A stretch of 64,000 nt of DNA, taken from contig CM034593.1 in NCBI GenBank assembly GCA_020091685.1, positions 45,481,388 to 45,545,387 on the forward strand, given 5' to 3'. Origin of the DNA: Lutjanus erythropterus (taxonomy: Eukaryota; Chordata; Actinopteri; Lutjaniformes; Lutjanidae). The notes under the pieces are model-generated. The model ran no database searches and was not told the origin of the DNA. It was given only the letters and a program-made list of their open reading frames with translations. Of this stretch, positions 36,940 to 50,300 are shown piece after piece; positions within the stretch are counted from its first letter, which is position 1, and every line of letters starts with the position of its first letter. The translations under genes and the position numbers were made by a program.

Positions 36940-37889
36940 ATTGTAGGAAGCAGTGTGGCCTGATTCAAAAGCAAAGATTTTGTGTAGAATTCGTATGCAG
37001 CTAGGTTTTGGTACTAAATCATTTGATCTGCTGTTCAGTGACCTGATCAGACTGATCTGTGATTAAAATGTGATCCGATTGGCTTCAATGATGTCATTAC
37101 TGTGGCTTTACCTGGTGATTGGTTGTTTACTTGTAAAAACCTTTTCTAGTCTTCCTTCCGTTCTCAGATTTTCTGTATTCTTACATTTAACATCATATTC
37201 CTTTCAAGCAATTAATACTCATACACACTGTGTACCACCATTATTATTAATAATAATAATCTTATAATTATGTTGCAGCTGTAACTGTGCATGAAAGATA
37301 ATGTAACTAGTGCCACTGCAGCCCAATAATGTGACAGTATTTAGCTTTAGCTGCAAAACCCCAATATTCAATAAATGATTTCAGATCTTAAAATTGATGA
37401 CTGATGGATCAAAGTGATCACCCAGCAGTTTCTCCCTTAATGCTTCTAATTTAAACTGAGAGCTGAGAACCTTTAAAAGTCTGTACCTATTGTTCCGTTT
37501 TCCAAGCTTTACCGTGCGTTCTGCATCACCTTCATCTCATGAGGGAGAAGAACCAGATCTATCACTGAACTCAGTGTTCTGCAGATGGTTGAAACATGTC
37601 AGTAAAATCAAGCCCAGATTTAATAAGTCAAATATTTGGAACAATTGATCAGTACATTTTGTTAAGTCAAAGTCTTCCTATAATTGCAAGGGAAAAAAAA
37701 CACACCACAGCAAGAGGACTTCCTTCATAATTATCATAATTAATAATAAGAAATCAGTGTGCATCATCAGTAATAAAATGAAAGTTCAGCAAGGGTCAGA
37801 TTTACAATCTAATAAAGAGGCTCTCTGAACACAATTTACTTGGATAGAAAACAAAATTAAAAAATAAATAAATGTTGGCTGATATTACA
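34091..37889. other. Intergenic with dense microsatellites, no gene
   Basis: Simple repeats: AC at 34264-34291, CT at 34460-34482, GT then GA at about 35568-35632, GGGGA at 35829-35850, poly-T at about 36231-36253, CA at about 36550-36590, GT at about 36648-36668, AC/AG at 36870-36934. The 172-aa ORF at 36104-36622 consists of unrelated pieces with Phe and His-Thr runs from these repeats. No conserved exon is seen. Confidence 0.6.
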
Positions 37890-38200
37890 ACCCGCTATCT
37901 AGGTCTTATTACACAGCTTTGATAAATACTCGATTCTGATTGGTCAATTTCAGCATTCTACAGTCTGTTATTTCAAATAACAGACCAATGCTGAGGAAGC
38001 CGTTCTGATCATAGACTCTCACTCATTTCTAAATCAATATTTTTTGTCAAATTATTGATTTTTTTTTTTTTTTTCAGGAAGCAGCTGTGTAATAAGTGGG
38101 ATAATGCACAGTGAGCAGGTCATTATTTCAAAATAAACCCAGACAGGGTGATGCATCATCATCAATAATGACTTGCTCACTGGACATCATCCCTTACATG
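37890..38200. mobile_element. Foldback MITE with internal hairpins
   Basis: TTATTACACAGCT at about 37908-37920 is the exact reverse complement of AGCTGTGTAATAA at about 38083-38095. A second pair, GTGAGCAGGTCATTATT near 38112 and AATAATGACTTGCTCAC near 38166, forms another hairpin. A poly-T run sits near 38058. Confidence 0.7.
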
Positions 38201-40937
38201 ATATAAACCACCTTCATAAAAGAATATATACAAAACTGCTTCACTGTGTCACCCTGTCTGTTGTTATGGTTACATTCAGTGACCCCTGTGACGTTTCACT
38301 GTTAGCTGCGGCTACATGCTAGCTGCTGGGACTTGGTTGGTGGAAGCTACTAGCTCAGATCATGCTGCATTCAGGTCTGATGGGCATCATTGTTAGACTG
38401 GGTCACTTTTAAAAAAAAGCAACAGCTGGAAATATTTCAGGTATTTGAATGTTTGAAGTCATCAATATGTCCTGACTGAAGGCCTCCAGGGTGGCTTTTA
38501 CACTCGTATATGATGCCACTGTGGTGGCTGTAGCAACATCATTTACATAGATGTATTTGCTTCTCTACTGTAGTGCTGCCCTACACATAATAATATGCTT
38601 CCACTACTTCAAAAATCCATTAAAAACAGCTCAGACACATATTCCTGCACTAATAAATGTAATCCATCATTTTAAATTACACAAATATTTTACCTGTTAC
38701 TTTGCCACAATGTTAACTATAGTGTTATGAATATATTTTTGAAAACAGATGTCTATGACTGAACTGAACTGAAGCTAAACCTGTGGTAATTGGCAGTAAA
38801 TACAGGTACACTGTGCAAAAAAATGTGAAATTATAGCAGTATTATTTCTAAAACACAAGAACTTCATGAACCTCATACTGCACTGTAATCCACAGGCTGC
38901 AGACAGTGATTTTGTCCTTCCATGAAAATTCAAGAACCAAACTGAGAGAGTGACCTGATAGAAATCCCTAATGTCTTTCTCTGCACTTGACCTCAGCCAG
39001 TTCCATCACCGAACCCCGACTTCCCAACTACCATTTACTGTTTTCTTTACACGGCAGCAGAACGTGGAAGCTGCTGTGCTCACGTCACCTCCAAAGCAGT
39101 GTGATTACACATTTCCCTAATGTCATGTATAAAAAAAACATTCAATTTCAATCAGAATCTGTTTGAAAATTTAGCTTTTTGAATCCACTAAAAGTACTAA
39201 ATGCGTATTTCAATACAGCATGGTGAATGTAAGCACTTTTAAGAACTGATGTCTATGTTTAGTGAGTTTAAATATAATTAAATAAAACACCTAACTAACA
39301 CAAACTTATCATTCTGTTCACCATATCATCATCACCATACTTTGCCAATGTGTTTTAGATGTTCCTCTGTTATCTCATATTTCATCACAGGACCTTGTAC
39401 ATTTCAAAGTTCTCTCAGTCCAACAGCCACCTCATAGTTTTTTGTGGAGGTCAATGTCCAGTTTCATCTTCTACATCCCTCTGGCAGGCAGGTCACATAT
39501 TACTCACGGATTACCGTTTCAGCATCCCACTTCAGGTCAGACTACTATTCTCTCTTTATTTCTGCCGCGATACAGCGCCGTTCAGTTGACCTCTATTATC
39601 CATTTTCTATTTTTTCAGGCACTCTAACAGCTATGGAAGTCCTGAGAGGCAGGTGAGGAAAAATATTCTGGTGATCCATAATTTTTTTCTCTCCTGTGTT
39701 TGACTTTTGAACTAAAACAAGATTTTGCCAGGATCGTCTTTCTAAGTCCCTTATTTTTATTTCTTCTGTGAATCAGCTGGGGAAAAAAAAAAGTTTTGGC
39801 AGCTTTACTTTTTTTTTCTTTTTGTCAGAATCAGTTTTTTGTAATCTTTGTTATTGTAATACCCGATTCAGCCACAAGAGGCTGAAGTTCATTACTACCC
39901 CATGCTCTGAATAGGACTAAATACATTTATGTTTTAAAAGGTGAGTTTTAATTTCTCCATGCACATACTGTAGAATGTGTGTCAGCAAGTTATGCAGTAT
40001 TACTATCTTTCTTTTGGCTACAAATTAATTTTAATCACTCTAAATGATGAAACAAATGACCTGGAAAAACTTTTTCACTTGATTCAGAGATGAAAAAAGA
40101 AACTTATAAAAATGATTCTGGCAAAACTTTTGTTCTCACCTATTTCACAGATGAAAAATATGAAGGAACTAATAAAGATTACCCTGGAAAAACACCTTCT
40201 CAATGACCTCTACCGAACAGGTAGCATCATAATTTTGAGGGTCACCGATTATTCCGATATCTCTTCCTGAACAGGTGACATTCATCAGGCTGAAAATAGT
40301 AAGTTACATGAAGTTTGTGCTGTAAAGAGAGTTTGGTGAATCAGAGCTGGAACACTCATACAAGCAAACCTCAGAGAAAAAAAGAGATTTAGGATAAAAA
40401 GAGGAAAATGTTTCTGCATGAGGCTCAGTGTGTTGTTCATTTTACTCATACAATGGAAAAGTCTAGTGTGAGCCACAGAAAAGCAGGTCTGCTTGAATCA
40501 TGACATTCTGGTTGTTGTCACTGAGCAGTGATTTGCAGAATATCTCCAATGTACCTCTGTCGTTAGTTACACTGGGTAAATGCTACTGGTGGTATTAGTG
40601 GGTGATTTTATGTTAGCCTTGTCTTAACGTCCCCCATGTCACTTTCAAGAAAAAACGGACCGGCCTGTGTCTCACTGGTGAATGTGACGCGACCTCTGTC
40701 CGGCAGGACATCGGCATGACTGTCCCGGCATCTGTGACAGGCTGAGGACAGTGCTGCTCCTCCTCTTCCGTCCACCAATCAGTAGTACCCATCCGTCAGT
40801 GCAGTACCAGAGCTTGTCTTCATGGTTCCACTTTAAAACGTCAGTCTTTACAGTGACTTGGTTTTAAAGACATTTCAGATTCTAATAAGATGACTAACAT
40901 TTGGTTGCACATTCTCTGTCACAGTGCAGTGGTGATT
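38201..40937. other. Intergenic downstream of fbxo8, no gene
   Basis: Overlapping plus-strand ORFs at 39359-39656 share one GC-richer stretch but match no known family. The rest is AT-rich and unremarkable. Confidence 0.5.
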
Positions 40938-41112
40938 TTTATTAGTTTTTCTAATCTGATCTGAGTCTGGTTTATTTGTTATGTTTCTTGAAGGACATAA
41001 AAATCCATTTCTACAATGTTCCACACTTTCCAGACATGAATAGGAACCGAATCACCAATTTCTATTCTTCAGTGCAGTATGAGGATTCCTACTGGACAGC
41101 TGCTAGGCGGAG
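40938..41112 (-). terminator. fbxo8: fbxo8 3' UTR with candidate poly(A) signals
   Basis: On the minus strand the first AATAAA after the stop is at 40976-40971, 137 nt downstream, and a second is at 40943-40938. No earlier AATAAA occurs. Further AATAAA hexamers lie near 39.75 kb, so a longer 3' UTR is possible. The site is predicted from sequence only. Confidence 0.5.
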
Positions 41113-41300
41113 CTACGCAGCCACATGACCAATCAGGTATATGTTGTCATAGAGGTGGCCTACGAAGTCATCTGAGACATTGTGCGCTGCCCGCCGAGTG
41201 TTCCTGATAAACTCCCTCTTGGACATTTTGTTTTTGACGTGGGGGCTGGTCAGGTCGATGGACAGCAGGATGAGGCTGTAACACAGCACATACACAGCAT
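41113..41300 (-). CDS. fbxo8: fbxo8 coding exon 7 (C-terminus and stop)
   Basis: The acceptor is CTGCAG|ATGCTG, completing an Asp codon. The exon encodes DAVYVLCYSLILLSIDLTS, then KNKMSKREFIRNTRRAA, and ends NIYLIGHVAA with TAG at 41115-41113. It is the most strongly conserved stretch of the protein. Confidence 0.97.
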
Positions 41301-44300
41301 CTGCAGAGAGATGAGAGGAAACAATGATCACAGGACAGTTTGGTCTCTCACGTGAGGCTCAGCTGTGCAGCTCTAAAGGGAACAGGGGCCTTAGTACAGA
41401 AAAATTTCCTAAGTGCTTATCGTATCTTAGCTTAACTTTCCAAAATAGGAAAAATCCTATTTTCCTCTCACAGAAGCAGTTCCTAAACTCCTGGCTGTGT
41501 CCTGTCCTCGTGTCTTATCTTAACTGAGGAAATCCTAACTAGAGCTGTAAACTTGAGTCTTCAATTGGTACTTGTCCTCTCATGCCTGTATCTGTGTTTA
41601 GAATGTACACAAGGCTGCCTGTATCTACGACAATGGCTGTCTCACTTCACTTATTACTGGCTAACTAGCTAGCATGTGGACAAGTAAAGATGGCTGTTCA
41701 ATTTTAGCTTTGACAGGTCGAATGAGTTGTGTCATGAAGGAGAGAAAATTTCCCCTATCTGGGAAGATCTGAATAGATGCAGCATGTAGATCTACTTGAA
41801 ATCATCTCGTTAATCATCTTGACAGTCAATATACATCCAGTAAAGGGATAGTTCACATAGATATGTTGTTCACTTGCGCAACATACGTCACACCACACAC
41901 ACGCACATGAACGTGGCTGCAAGCTAAGGATCTACAGTGAAGATTTAGGCAAAAAACAGGATATAAATGACGTCTTCTGAGTCATCTTGGCATGTTGGGG
42001 CTTTATGGACTTACACCAGACAAGCAGTATGGAGGCATTTTATGCTTTTTTTCGCAGTTGGTTTTTCCGTTTGAAAACTGGTCACCATTCACTTCCATTA
42101 TTTGGGAGGTTCTGCAACACTTTTTTTCCTGTGAAACTCCAGCAGTGTTTCATGGACTAAAAAAAAACAAACCTGACCCTCATTCGGGGTGAGGGTGAGA
42201 TAACTAGCCCAGGAAATTTAACGCGTCATCATATAGTTTGCGTGGCCTTTCAATAATAATATTTCTGTGTTCCCATGTTCATCATCATTTCTATGGAGCT
42301 CTATCAACACTAGTGCTGCCATTTCTGACAGTCAATTTGAATTTAGGACAGGATCTACACCATTTCTAACTTCTTCAGTCAGACATTCTTCAGTTAGGAC
42401 GCTTCTGTAGCAGCTAAACTCCTATTCTCAGATAAGATATGATTTGGGAACAGTTAGGGAACATGTTTCTGTAATACCAAAAATCCTAAACTGAGATAAG
42501 AGAGGATCTTCAACTTATGAAATTTCTGTAATAAGGCCTCATTAGTGTTTGCTGTTCAAACTGAGCAGTCAAGCCCCGTTAGTGTCACCTTCAGGATGAA
42601 ATTTCATTGGCCAGAGAGAGACACACAACCCTGTCATGAATTTCATGCGCATTTCATACAAACAGGACTTCTGAGCTCAACTTAACGCTGCATAGAACCT
42701 AAAATTTGACACCTTATAGCACAATACTATTGTGAGAAGAACCAGCATGGAAGGAGAGAAAAGTAGCAGTAAAAAGAAACAAGTGTAAACCAAACCTAAA
42801 CATAATGAATAAGATGTGTACTGCACTACTAACAAACTCTTAACTGTTCTCCACTTCTGTGCTCAATCCTCTCCAGAGGGGATGGAGGGGTTGAGTAGCA
42901 GTGAAGTGAAAAGGATGACTTCAGAAAGGCAGCCATCCATCAATCTCTAGCCGTGGGCTCCAAACCATTACACTAATCCTGCTAATCATACGAGTAGGTC
43001 CGAGGAGTTGAGAGCAACAGAGTCGGGGATTGGTTTCTGTATGGTCTGCTGACAGAGACAAAGCCCTCAGTTGGTAAATGCACGCCCCATTGATAATACT
43101 GAAGCCTGGGATTACTTGAAAATAAAACCTTGACGGCTTCCCCCTCATTTTGTGGTTGGGTAGATCCAAAATCACTTCTACTGTCAGTACAGTTTTTGGC
43201 CCTCTAGCTGCAGGGTTTCAAAACGGTACTGTAACAGTTTCTCTATTTTTCTTACACTGTTAGCTGCATAATGTAGCAAATTCTCCAGGGCTCCTTTCTG
43301 ACACTCATTAGCTCCTCCCTGTGGTGACTGTATTCAATAATGTCCAGCTCATCGACTCCCTTATCATCTCCAAAATGGTTGGGTGGGTCCTTTATTTCTT
43401 CTTCTTCTTTTCCTTTTCCTTCCCTCCCATATAGTCAAGGAATTAATGGGAAAACCAGCACAGCTTCCAACACGAATATACTAGTCCCTGTCTCACTTCT
43501 GTAAACTTGGTCCTCCAGGGAGACTGTTTTATCAGCGAAAATTAGACAAAGCAGGGGTTTGGTTCAGAATTCGACAATCATTACCCTTAAACAAACAAAT
43601 AAAATACTCAGTCCTCTTTGGATAATGTCACTCTGTTCATTCTCCTCCTCACAGTCCAACAAAATGTCCAGCAAGAGTTTCCAGACCACACAGAAACAGT
43701 TTATCAAAACAAAACAAAAAAGGTTGATCTCAAACAATTTAAGTTCTTTAAAAAATCATAACTCACAGTGTGAGGAACAAACAAAAAAATAGAGCCATTA
43801 ATTCAGTCAGTCAGCCTGTCTGCCATGTCTCGTCTTGTTCATCCACACAAGGGACTCTTTTTGACTTTAAATTGCATTTCCACCAAGCAGTTCAGTTCAT
43901 TATGATTATTTTTGTGTTTCCACTGGCAAAAGTCATGATGATGCCAACAGCGTTTTTTCATCACCGCTCTGTTGAGGTTCCAAACAAGCTGAACCAATAC
44001 TAAAAGGAGGAGTTAAAACACTGCAGACCACTGATTGGTAAGACAGAATCGGCGCCATCAGAGTTGTCTTGCCGTCTGCACTCTGATGAAGAACTACATC
44101 GTACTATGCAAAAGTGTTTGGTGGAAACATGGCAATCAATAGGCTTTAGTTTTTAGGATACTGACAGATGACATGAAGCAGGATCATCCCAGTGTGTGTC
44201 CAGTATTTGTATATATATGTATGTGCATGTCAGTGCCAACCTGGACTGAGGCCGAGTTCTTGGACGAGGCCGGGGTTACAGGTACAAAACCTGTGGCTGA

Positions 44301-47300
44301 ACTTGGTGATGAGGGTTTCCAGATACTCTCCTCGCTCCTCTGGTGCGTGGATGTGCCTGAAGAAGTCCCGCAGAGCATTGGGAAGGAACTGGTTACTGAA
44401 GTTATGGAGGGTCACCAGCTCGTCCAGGACATCCCGCCTGCATGCACACAGACATGCACAAACACAGACTGAATGACATGATTACAAGCAACATTTTTTA
44501 ATTTGTACACAGATAATGAAAGTTGCTGACTGTGGAATTGAAGAGTCGACAATGAATAAACATGACTCAGCAGTGAAGTAATTACACCTCTTCCAAACAG
44601 ATTGAGGACATGCTTTTAGACTTTCTTCAGGACATACAGAAGTATCACACAATACAGCTGTTGTCCAAGAAGTATCCGTTGTAAGAATCTTATGTGGTGT
44701 GTTTTCTGGGTGTCTGTGTCTCACCTCTCATCCAGGTAAATCCTCAGCATCTTCCAGTTGAGCCGTCTGGTGTAGAAGATGAACTTAGCCAGCTCAGTCG
44801 GATGATCCACTAGTATACCTTTAGACATGAAATAACTGATACCCTATACACACACAAAGAGAGAGAATCATGTATCTTCTGAGTATAGCTCTTAATCCAT
44901 CTAAATATCCAGACACACACAAACTCACACTTTGATGTTGAAGTGACAGAAAGTTTGGTAGCTCAGAATAATGACACATAATTTTGTAGTGGCATCTTTG
45001 TTCAACACACACACACGCACATTGCAGAGATTATGAGGTAGTGTGTATGGACACTATGTTTGGACATGTTTTATTTACCTCCTGTGGGTTTGCGTTGAAT
45101 GTCAGGCTGCCTTCATCTAGTTGGAGGTAAAGTCTTCTATATGAGAAACCAGCTGGTAGTCTTCTGTTGTAGATGGAGCAGTGTCCCCATGTGGACTTAC
45201 ACAGGCTGATGGATAGAAACAAATAAAAAAAAGAACACAATAGAATGGGCCAAAATGAAGGCGTGTGATGGCTGAGAGCCTTTCTATATCTGAAACAAAG
45301 GCTTGCCAGACAGAATGTTGTCGGCAAAACGTCACTTATTTCAACAGCTTGAACTTTGTCTCCTTTCCTTTCTGCTCAGGATGATTGCTAAAGGAAGCAT
45401 TTGTGAATAGGTCTGTCACAAGAACTACTCTTGTTGGACAATATACTGTCCCAGAAATAATAGAATATAATAGAAGAGAATAGAATAGAACAGATCTGTT
45501 AGCTCTGTTCAATACGAAGATTCAACAATTCCTTCTTTTTTCAGTCCAGTGCTCCTATATCAGCCAACATGAGTGTACTTTACCAGTAGGACTCACACTT
45601 TAATGTCGTCCTTCATTATCTGTGTTGTGAAAAGATTTTAACACAGTCAGAGAAAGTTAAAGTGTGTATCTTTCTGGTGTTAGGTTGGTGAAACATCACT
45701 GCTGGGCAGTTTACAGCCTGTCATGCTGTTGCATTGCTCTGTGTACAATGATGCAGCTAAAAAACAAGAGCTGAAACTTGGTTACCAACCACTTGTTTCT
45801 CCTTCATATCGGTTAACCACCAGTGGTGGTGGATTTTTTAAATAAGTGCACAAACTAATAAAAAAACTATATTTATGATTCCCCTTATTTATAATAGCTC
45901 ACTGACGTCTTATTAGTGTGCATTTTTTTTATACGTTTCTATCTGTTTTATCTTTATTGTAATGCACACTGACTAACAAATGAAAAAAACAGACTGCTCC
46001 ACTGACTGATAAACAATATCACTGTCATTTTAAGATCATTTTATGCAGCTGATATGACACCTTTTTTATTTAAAAATGGACTCTCAGGCTGTGTCGTAAG
46101 TAAATATTAAAGTAAATGCATAATTAGAATTTGGCACAAAATGCTGGTGACATTCGTATGTAATCAAACAGGCATGTAAAGACAACACGAAACACTGAGG
46201 TCAGAAAAAAATTTGAGGTCATGTCTATACATTGAAAATCAATTGAAAGGAGCTTTCTGTTTGTTTGCGTTACTTGCTTACTTGCAGCATCCTGCAAAAA
46301 AACTTTAGATGACACTGCGTAGCTTCCTAGCAGTTATATCACACTTAATAACACACAGAGACTATTCTAGAAGAAAAATCTAGTCATGTACATGACAGCT
46401 GTCAGTGCACACAACCAATGTGCAATCGCATATCCATCAGTGCCAAAAAATCTAATCAAATTGTGGATTTGGAGAATTGTGACGCTCCTCCCATATATTG
46501 TACATTCTTATCATGACTGTTTTTGAACCTCTATCAGACCACCGCAACACAATACAATACAATCACAGAAACTGTAGGTGAACTTCCTTACCCTTGCCAT
46601 AGATATTCGTCATTTCCCAAGTCCTGCCACACACAGCCAGCCAGGCAAAGATCAGTAGCGTTCAGGTACGACAGTATGGTGATGCCTAACTCAGGTGGCA
46701 ACATCTCCAAATCTATAAATCCATGCTGCTCTTTACCTGCAGTCACAGAGGAAGAGGAGGAGGGACACAAAAACAGAAAACAAGCTAAGTGATGCCTGAA
46801 ACATACAGTATGCACAGATTGAGTTCTTCACTCAGGCTTTATGCTGTTTGCTTCTTCATTCATCCTGGGATGTTCTCACTATGTCAGCGTAGCTCTCATC
46901 CTACTGAACAGAGCTATGAACATGTTGTCCTTCTGTGTGCACATTGACCCTGTGACAGATTGCTGATGATGAACAGTGCCTCTCATCCAGTGTCTGCTGG
47001 GATATGTTGTAGTCCCCCTGCCAGCCTGCAAATGATGATGTAATTGAACTTTTGCTTACACTGGGCAGGTCTGCAAGATAGAGGTTGTAGAAGGAAAATG
47101 TATTCTGAGAACATGAAGTAGACACTGGTGTAAATCTATCACTCTGTTCAACCTTATAATCCCTCATTTTACTGTGCACTGTAACAAATTTTAGGCTTCA
47201 GTACGAATTAAATGATAAAATCAAGTGTTCCATATGTAATGGCGATCAGATATGCATGCATCTGATTCTGAGTAATTGCTAAATGTTTTTGGGTATTAGA

Positions 47301-50300
47301 GTAAATGTAATTTATGATTGTTGTTACATTCTTCCATGTTGAATGTTGATCATCAGTGTTCATCATGGGAAACAAAGTTGAGTACTGCGTGTGTTTGTGT
47401 ATGGTACGGAGCTTGAAGCTGTAAGAGCTAAATTATACCAGGCGTGCCTGCGTCGCGTTACGGCCGCACCACGTCGGACAGAGCTGATCACAGCCATTCT
47501 ACACAATGCTTGTAATTCCACCAGCAGTGCCTTTACGTGTCCCAGACGCGGCTCTCTGCACTGCTCCACTTAAATTACGTCCATTTTTGATGGATGCCAC
47601 ATCAATCAGCAAAGAGCAGATCGAACAGGCAGGAAGTCAGACACAGAAAAGGCAGGGAGAATGTTGTTAATTTTCAAAATAAAGGACCCGTGCAGACTCA
47701 CGACATAAAGACCGACAGAAAAGAAACTATTCAACCACGTAGCCTGCAAGGAAAGAGGACCTAATCAAGAAAATCTGAGCAAGTAAACATAATTGGGCAG
47801 GCAAAACACTCTGCTGCTGAAATGCTTCTGAAACACTGCTGGTGGGGCTTGCAGTCGTCTGGAGGACGGATAAGAACTGCTGCACGGACGAGCTGTGCTT
47901 GGTGGAATCAACCTGTAATGCTAGGTTCTGGGTGAGGTCAAGGTTGGGTTCATGCAAAATTCTGGTTGTAACAAAAGGAATGGATTAAATTGCCAAGACC
48001 ACAAGACAGTTTAAGATAGCTGTGAGCTCAACAGATTCATCTGTTTGTGCGATTGGTCACACTTAAGACAATAATGTGACCTGAGAGATAAAAAAGGAGC
48101 TTGTGGGCAAAAACAGGACAACCAGCTAACATAAAATAGGTATATCAGGGACATGTATTGTATTGATCCCAAAAAGTGTAGTAGAACATTTTCCTTGTTT
48201 AGTCAGTTGGTGTCATGACACATCAGTTTGTTTGTATTCTGTGCTGATGCAAATAAGCCAACATTGAGTGAAGACTCTCAATCTCATTTGTGTTTCTTGA
48301 GTCCTTGTTGCCCTGGTTTCCCCCCAGTGAGATCCAGTTTAGTAAGTTAGACCAATGAAGACAAGAGTAAAGAGATAAAACCGGTACATTTGGCGAGCCA
48401 GCCAAGAGGACTCGGCAGGGCCCCTGACCTGAAGAGGGGGAGCCTCACTCTTCTTCAGACTGAACATGCCATGAGCTCAATGAAAAGGTAAGCAGAAAAT
48501 CATTTTCTAATTTTCTGCATTGGTGGTTTCGGCCTTTGGGGAGCAGCATGACGTCCATGGCAGAGAAGTAAAAGTCCTGGGATGTCCAAGAGCGTAAGAA
48601 AGTAAGCCAGGGACAGCAACATTATTTTGACTTGATATATAAACTAAAATCCTTAAGCATTTGCTGAATTGTTTGTGTAAACTGGAATGGGATTGGGTGC
48701 TCTTTCATGAAACATTATCTTCATGCATGAGTTGTGTTGAATGAGGGAGTGAGGGGGATTTCGGCTGCTTGGATAGATGCTGTGTGAAAAGAAATCCTAG
48801 GAGAGACTACTGTGTTAGAAACTCTACTCTAGACGCAAGAAAAAATGAATAAGCATTCTCTGAGAGTCAACTGCTATATAATCATTTACACAAGGCAGGC
48901 CTAGGGTCCAGAATTGCATGTCTACTGAGCTTTCACTGTACAAAATCATTTATTATCTTATATGCATAATATAATGGTCTGTAGGACTGCAGGGATAGGA
49001 ATCCAGCAGTAAATGAAAAAAGTGATCCCAGCTGAAATAACTGAAATAAGAGACATAAAGAAAATAAGAAAAATGAGTAAACAGTGCTGTCCTGTGGCCA
49101 TAGAGCGGTATATTCTTAAAGAAAAAAGGAAATTTTAATAAAGACCCCTCTTGCAGTGTGCCTATGCTGAAAAGGAGGTTGAAAAAATATAAGTGAGTAT
49201 ACTGTGATACTTCTAGTGAGGTAAATAAAGAAGAATAACAACTACGAGGGATAAGTGTGACCCCAAAGAAATAAAACCACCACATAGTACTGATCAATTT
49301 TTTTTTCTTCTTCTGAGCAAAGTTACCACTGTTTGCTCTCAGTGTCTTATTTACAATGTTGTATATTCATCTTTGGCATTTCTGCACATTTTGCACAAAA
49401 ACCTCTCTTTCTTTGTCACTAGAAAAAAAGTAATTTGATTATTATCTCTACTGAGTTTGTTAATGAAGTAAACTTAATGAAGAAGCAGACAAGCCCAATT
49501 CAGTGCGCTCAAAGAGACAGCTTTGCTGCCTCATGTCTTCTGGTGAACACACAAATGCTGACATCCAAGTGCAATATTGATCTATCTACTTAAAATAATT
49601 GTAATTGTCAGATCATGGGGTTCTGATGAAAAGGTGCACTAATTGTTTATACCTTTCAAGCCTCATCCTGCTGTACTAATGTGTATGACAGCATTTCACT
49701 CAACACAATAAAATCAATTGGATTCAGCACTAAAAAAATATCTGTGTATCATTCTGTGTAAGAAATCGATCCCTGTTATTTCTAACTACTGTATATGGGC
49801 TGTATGCACATAACACCAGAAATAATGGGAAGGAGAGGGGCAACCAACGAACATGAAACAACCCAAGAATGAACTCAAAGAAATGTACACAATGAGCACA
49901 AGCAGTCGGGTAACAAAATGTCGATATAGAGTTAGTAGTAGCAATGTGTTGAGCCTGTGTTGGCGTGTTCATACCGCCCATGCGTGTTCTCAGCAGGTGG
50001 TAGATGTCAGGACCATAACAGTGCTGAGGAGCTCTTCTCTGGGGACCTCCATCTCTCCCTGAGAACAAAAAAAATCAGGGTAAGTTTTTTGCTTTTTATT
50101 CATTCATACATTTATACACTGTTTTAGAGGGTAGACTTACCAGACACACTCCATTCTCATCATCATTTAACTTCATAAATAAGTAAATATATTACAAAGG
50201 ATAATTTAATATAATATTATTATTACATAAACTTTTATGTTATTTTTGCTTAATGGAAAAACCTGAATATTTGCTCTTGAAATGTAGCTACATGAAATGA

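Noticed and set aside
1-41112. Possible hand2 coding exons
   Set aside because: I looked for the basic helix-loop-helix region and N-terminal motifs of HAND2 in the open frames and found none, so the gene itself is not in this window.
48410-49970. Gag or pol coding sequence downstream of the LTR primer site
   Set aside because: No open frame or conserved retroviral motif was visible; only the leader with its splice donor is supportable.
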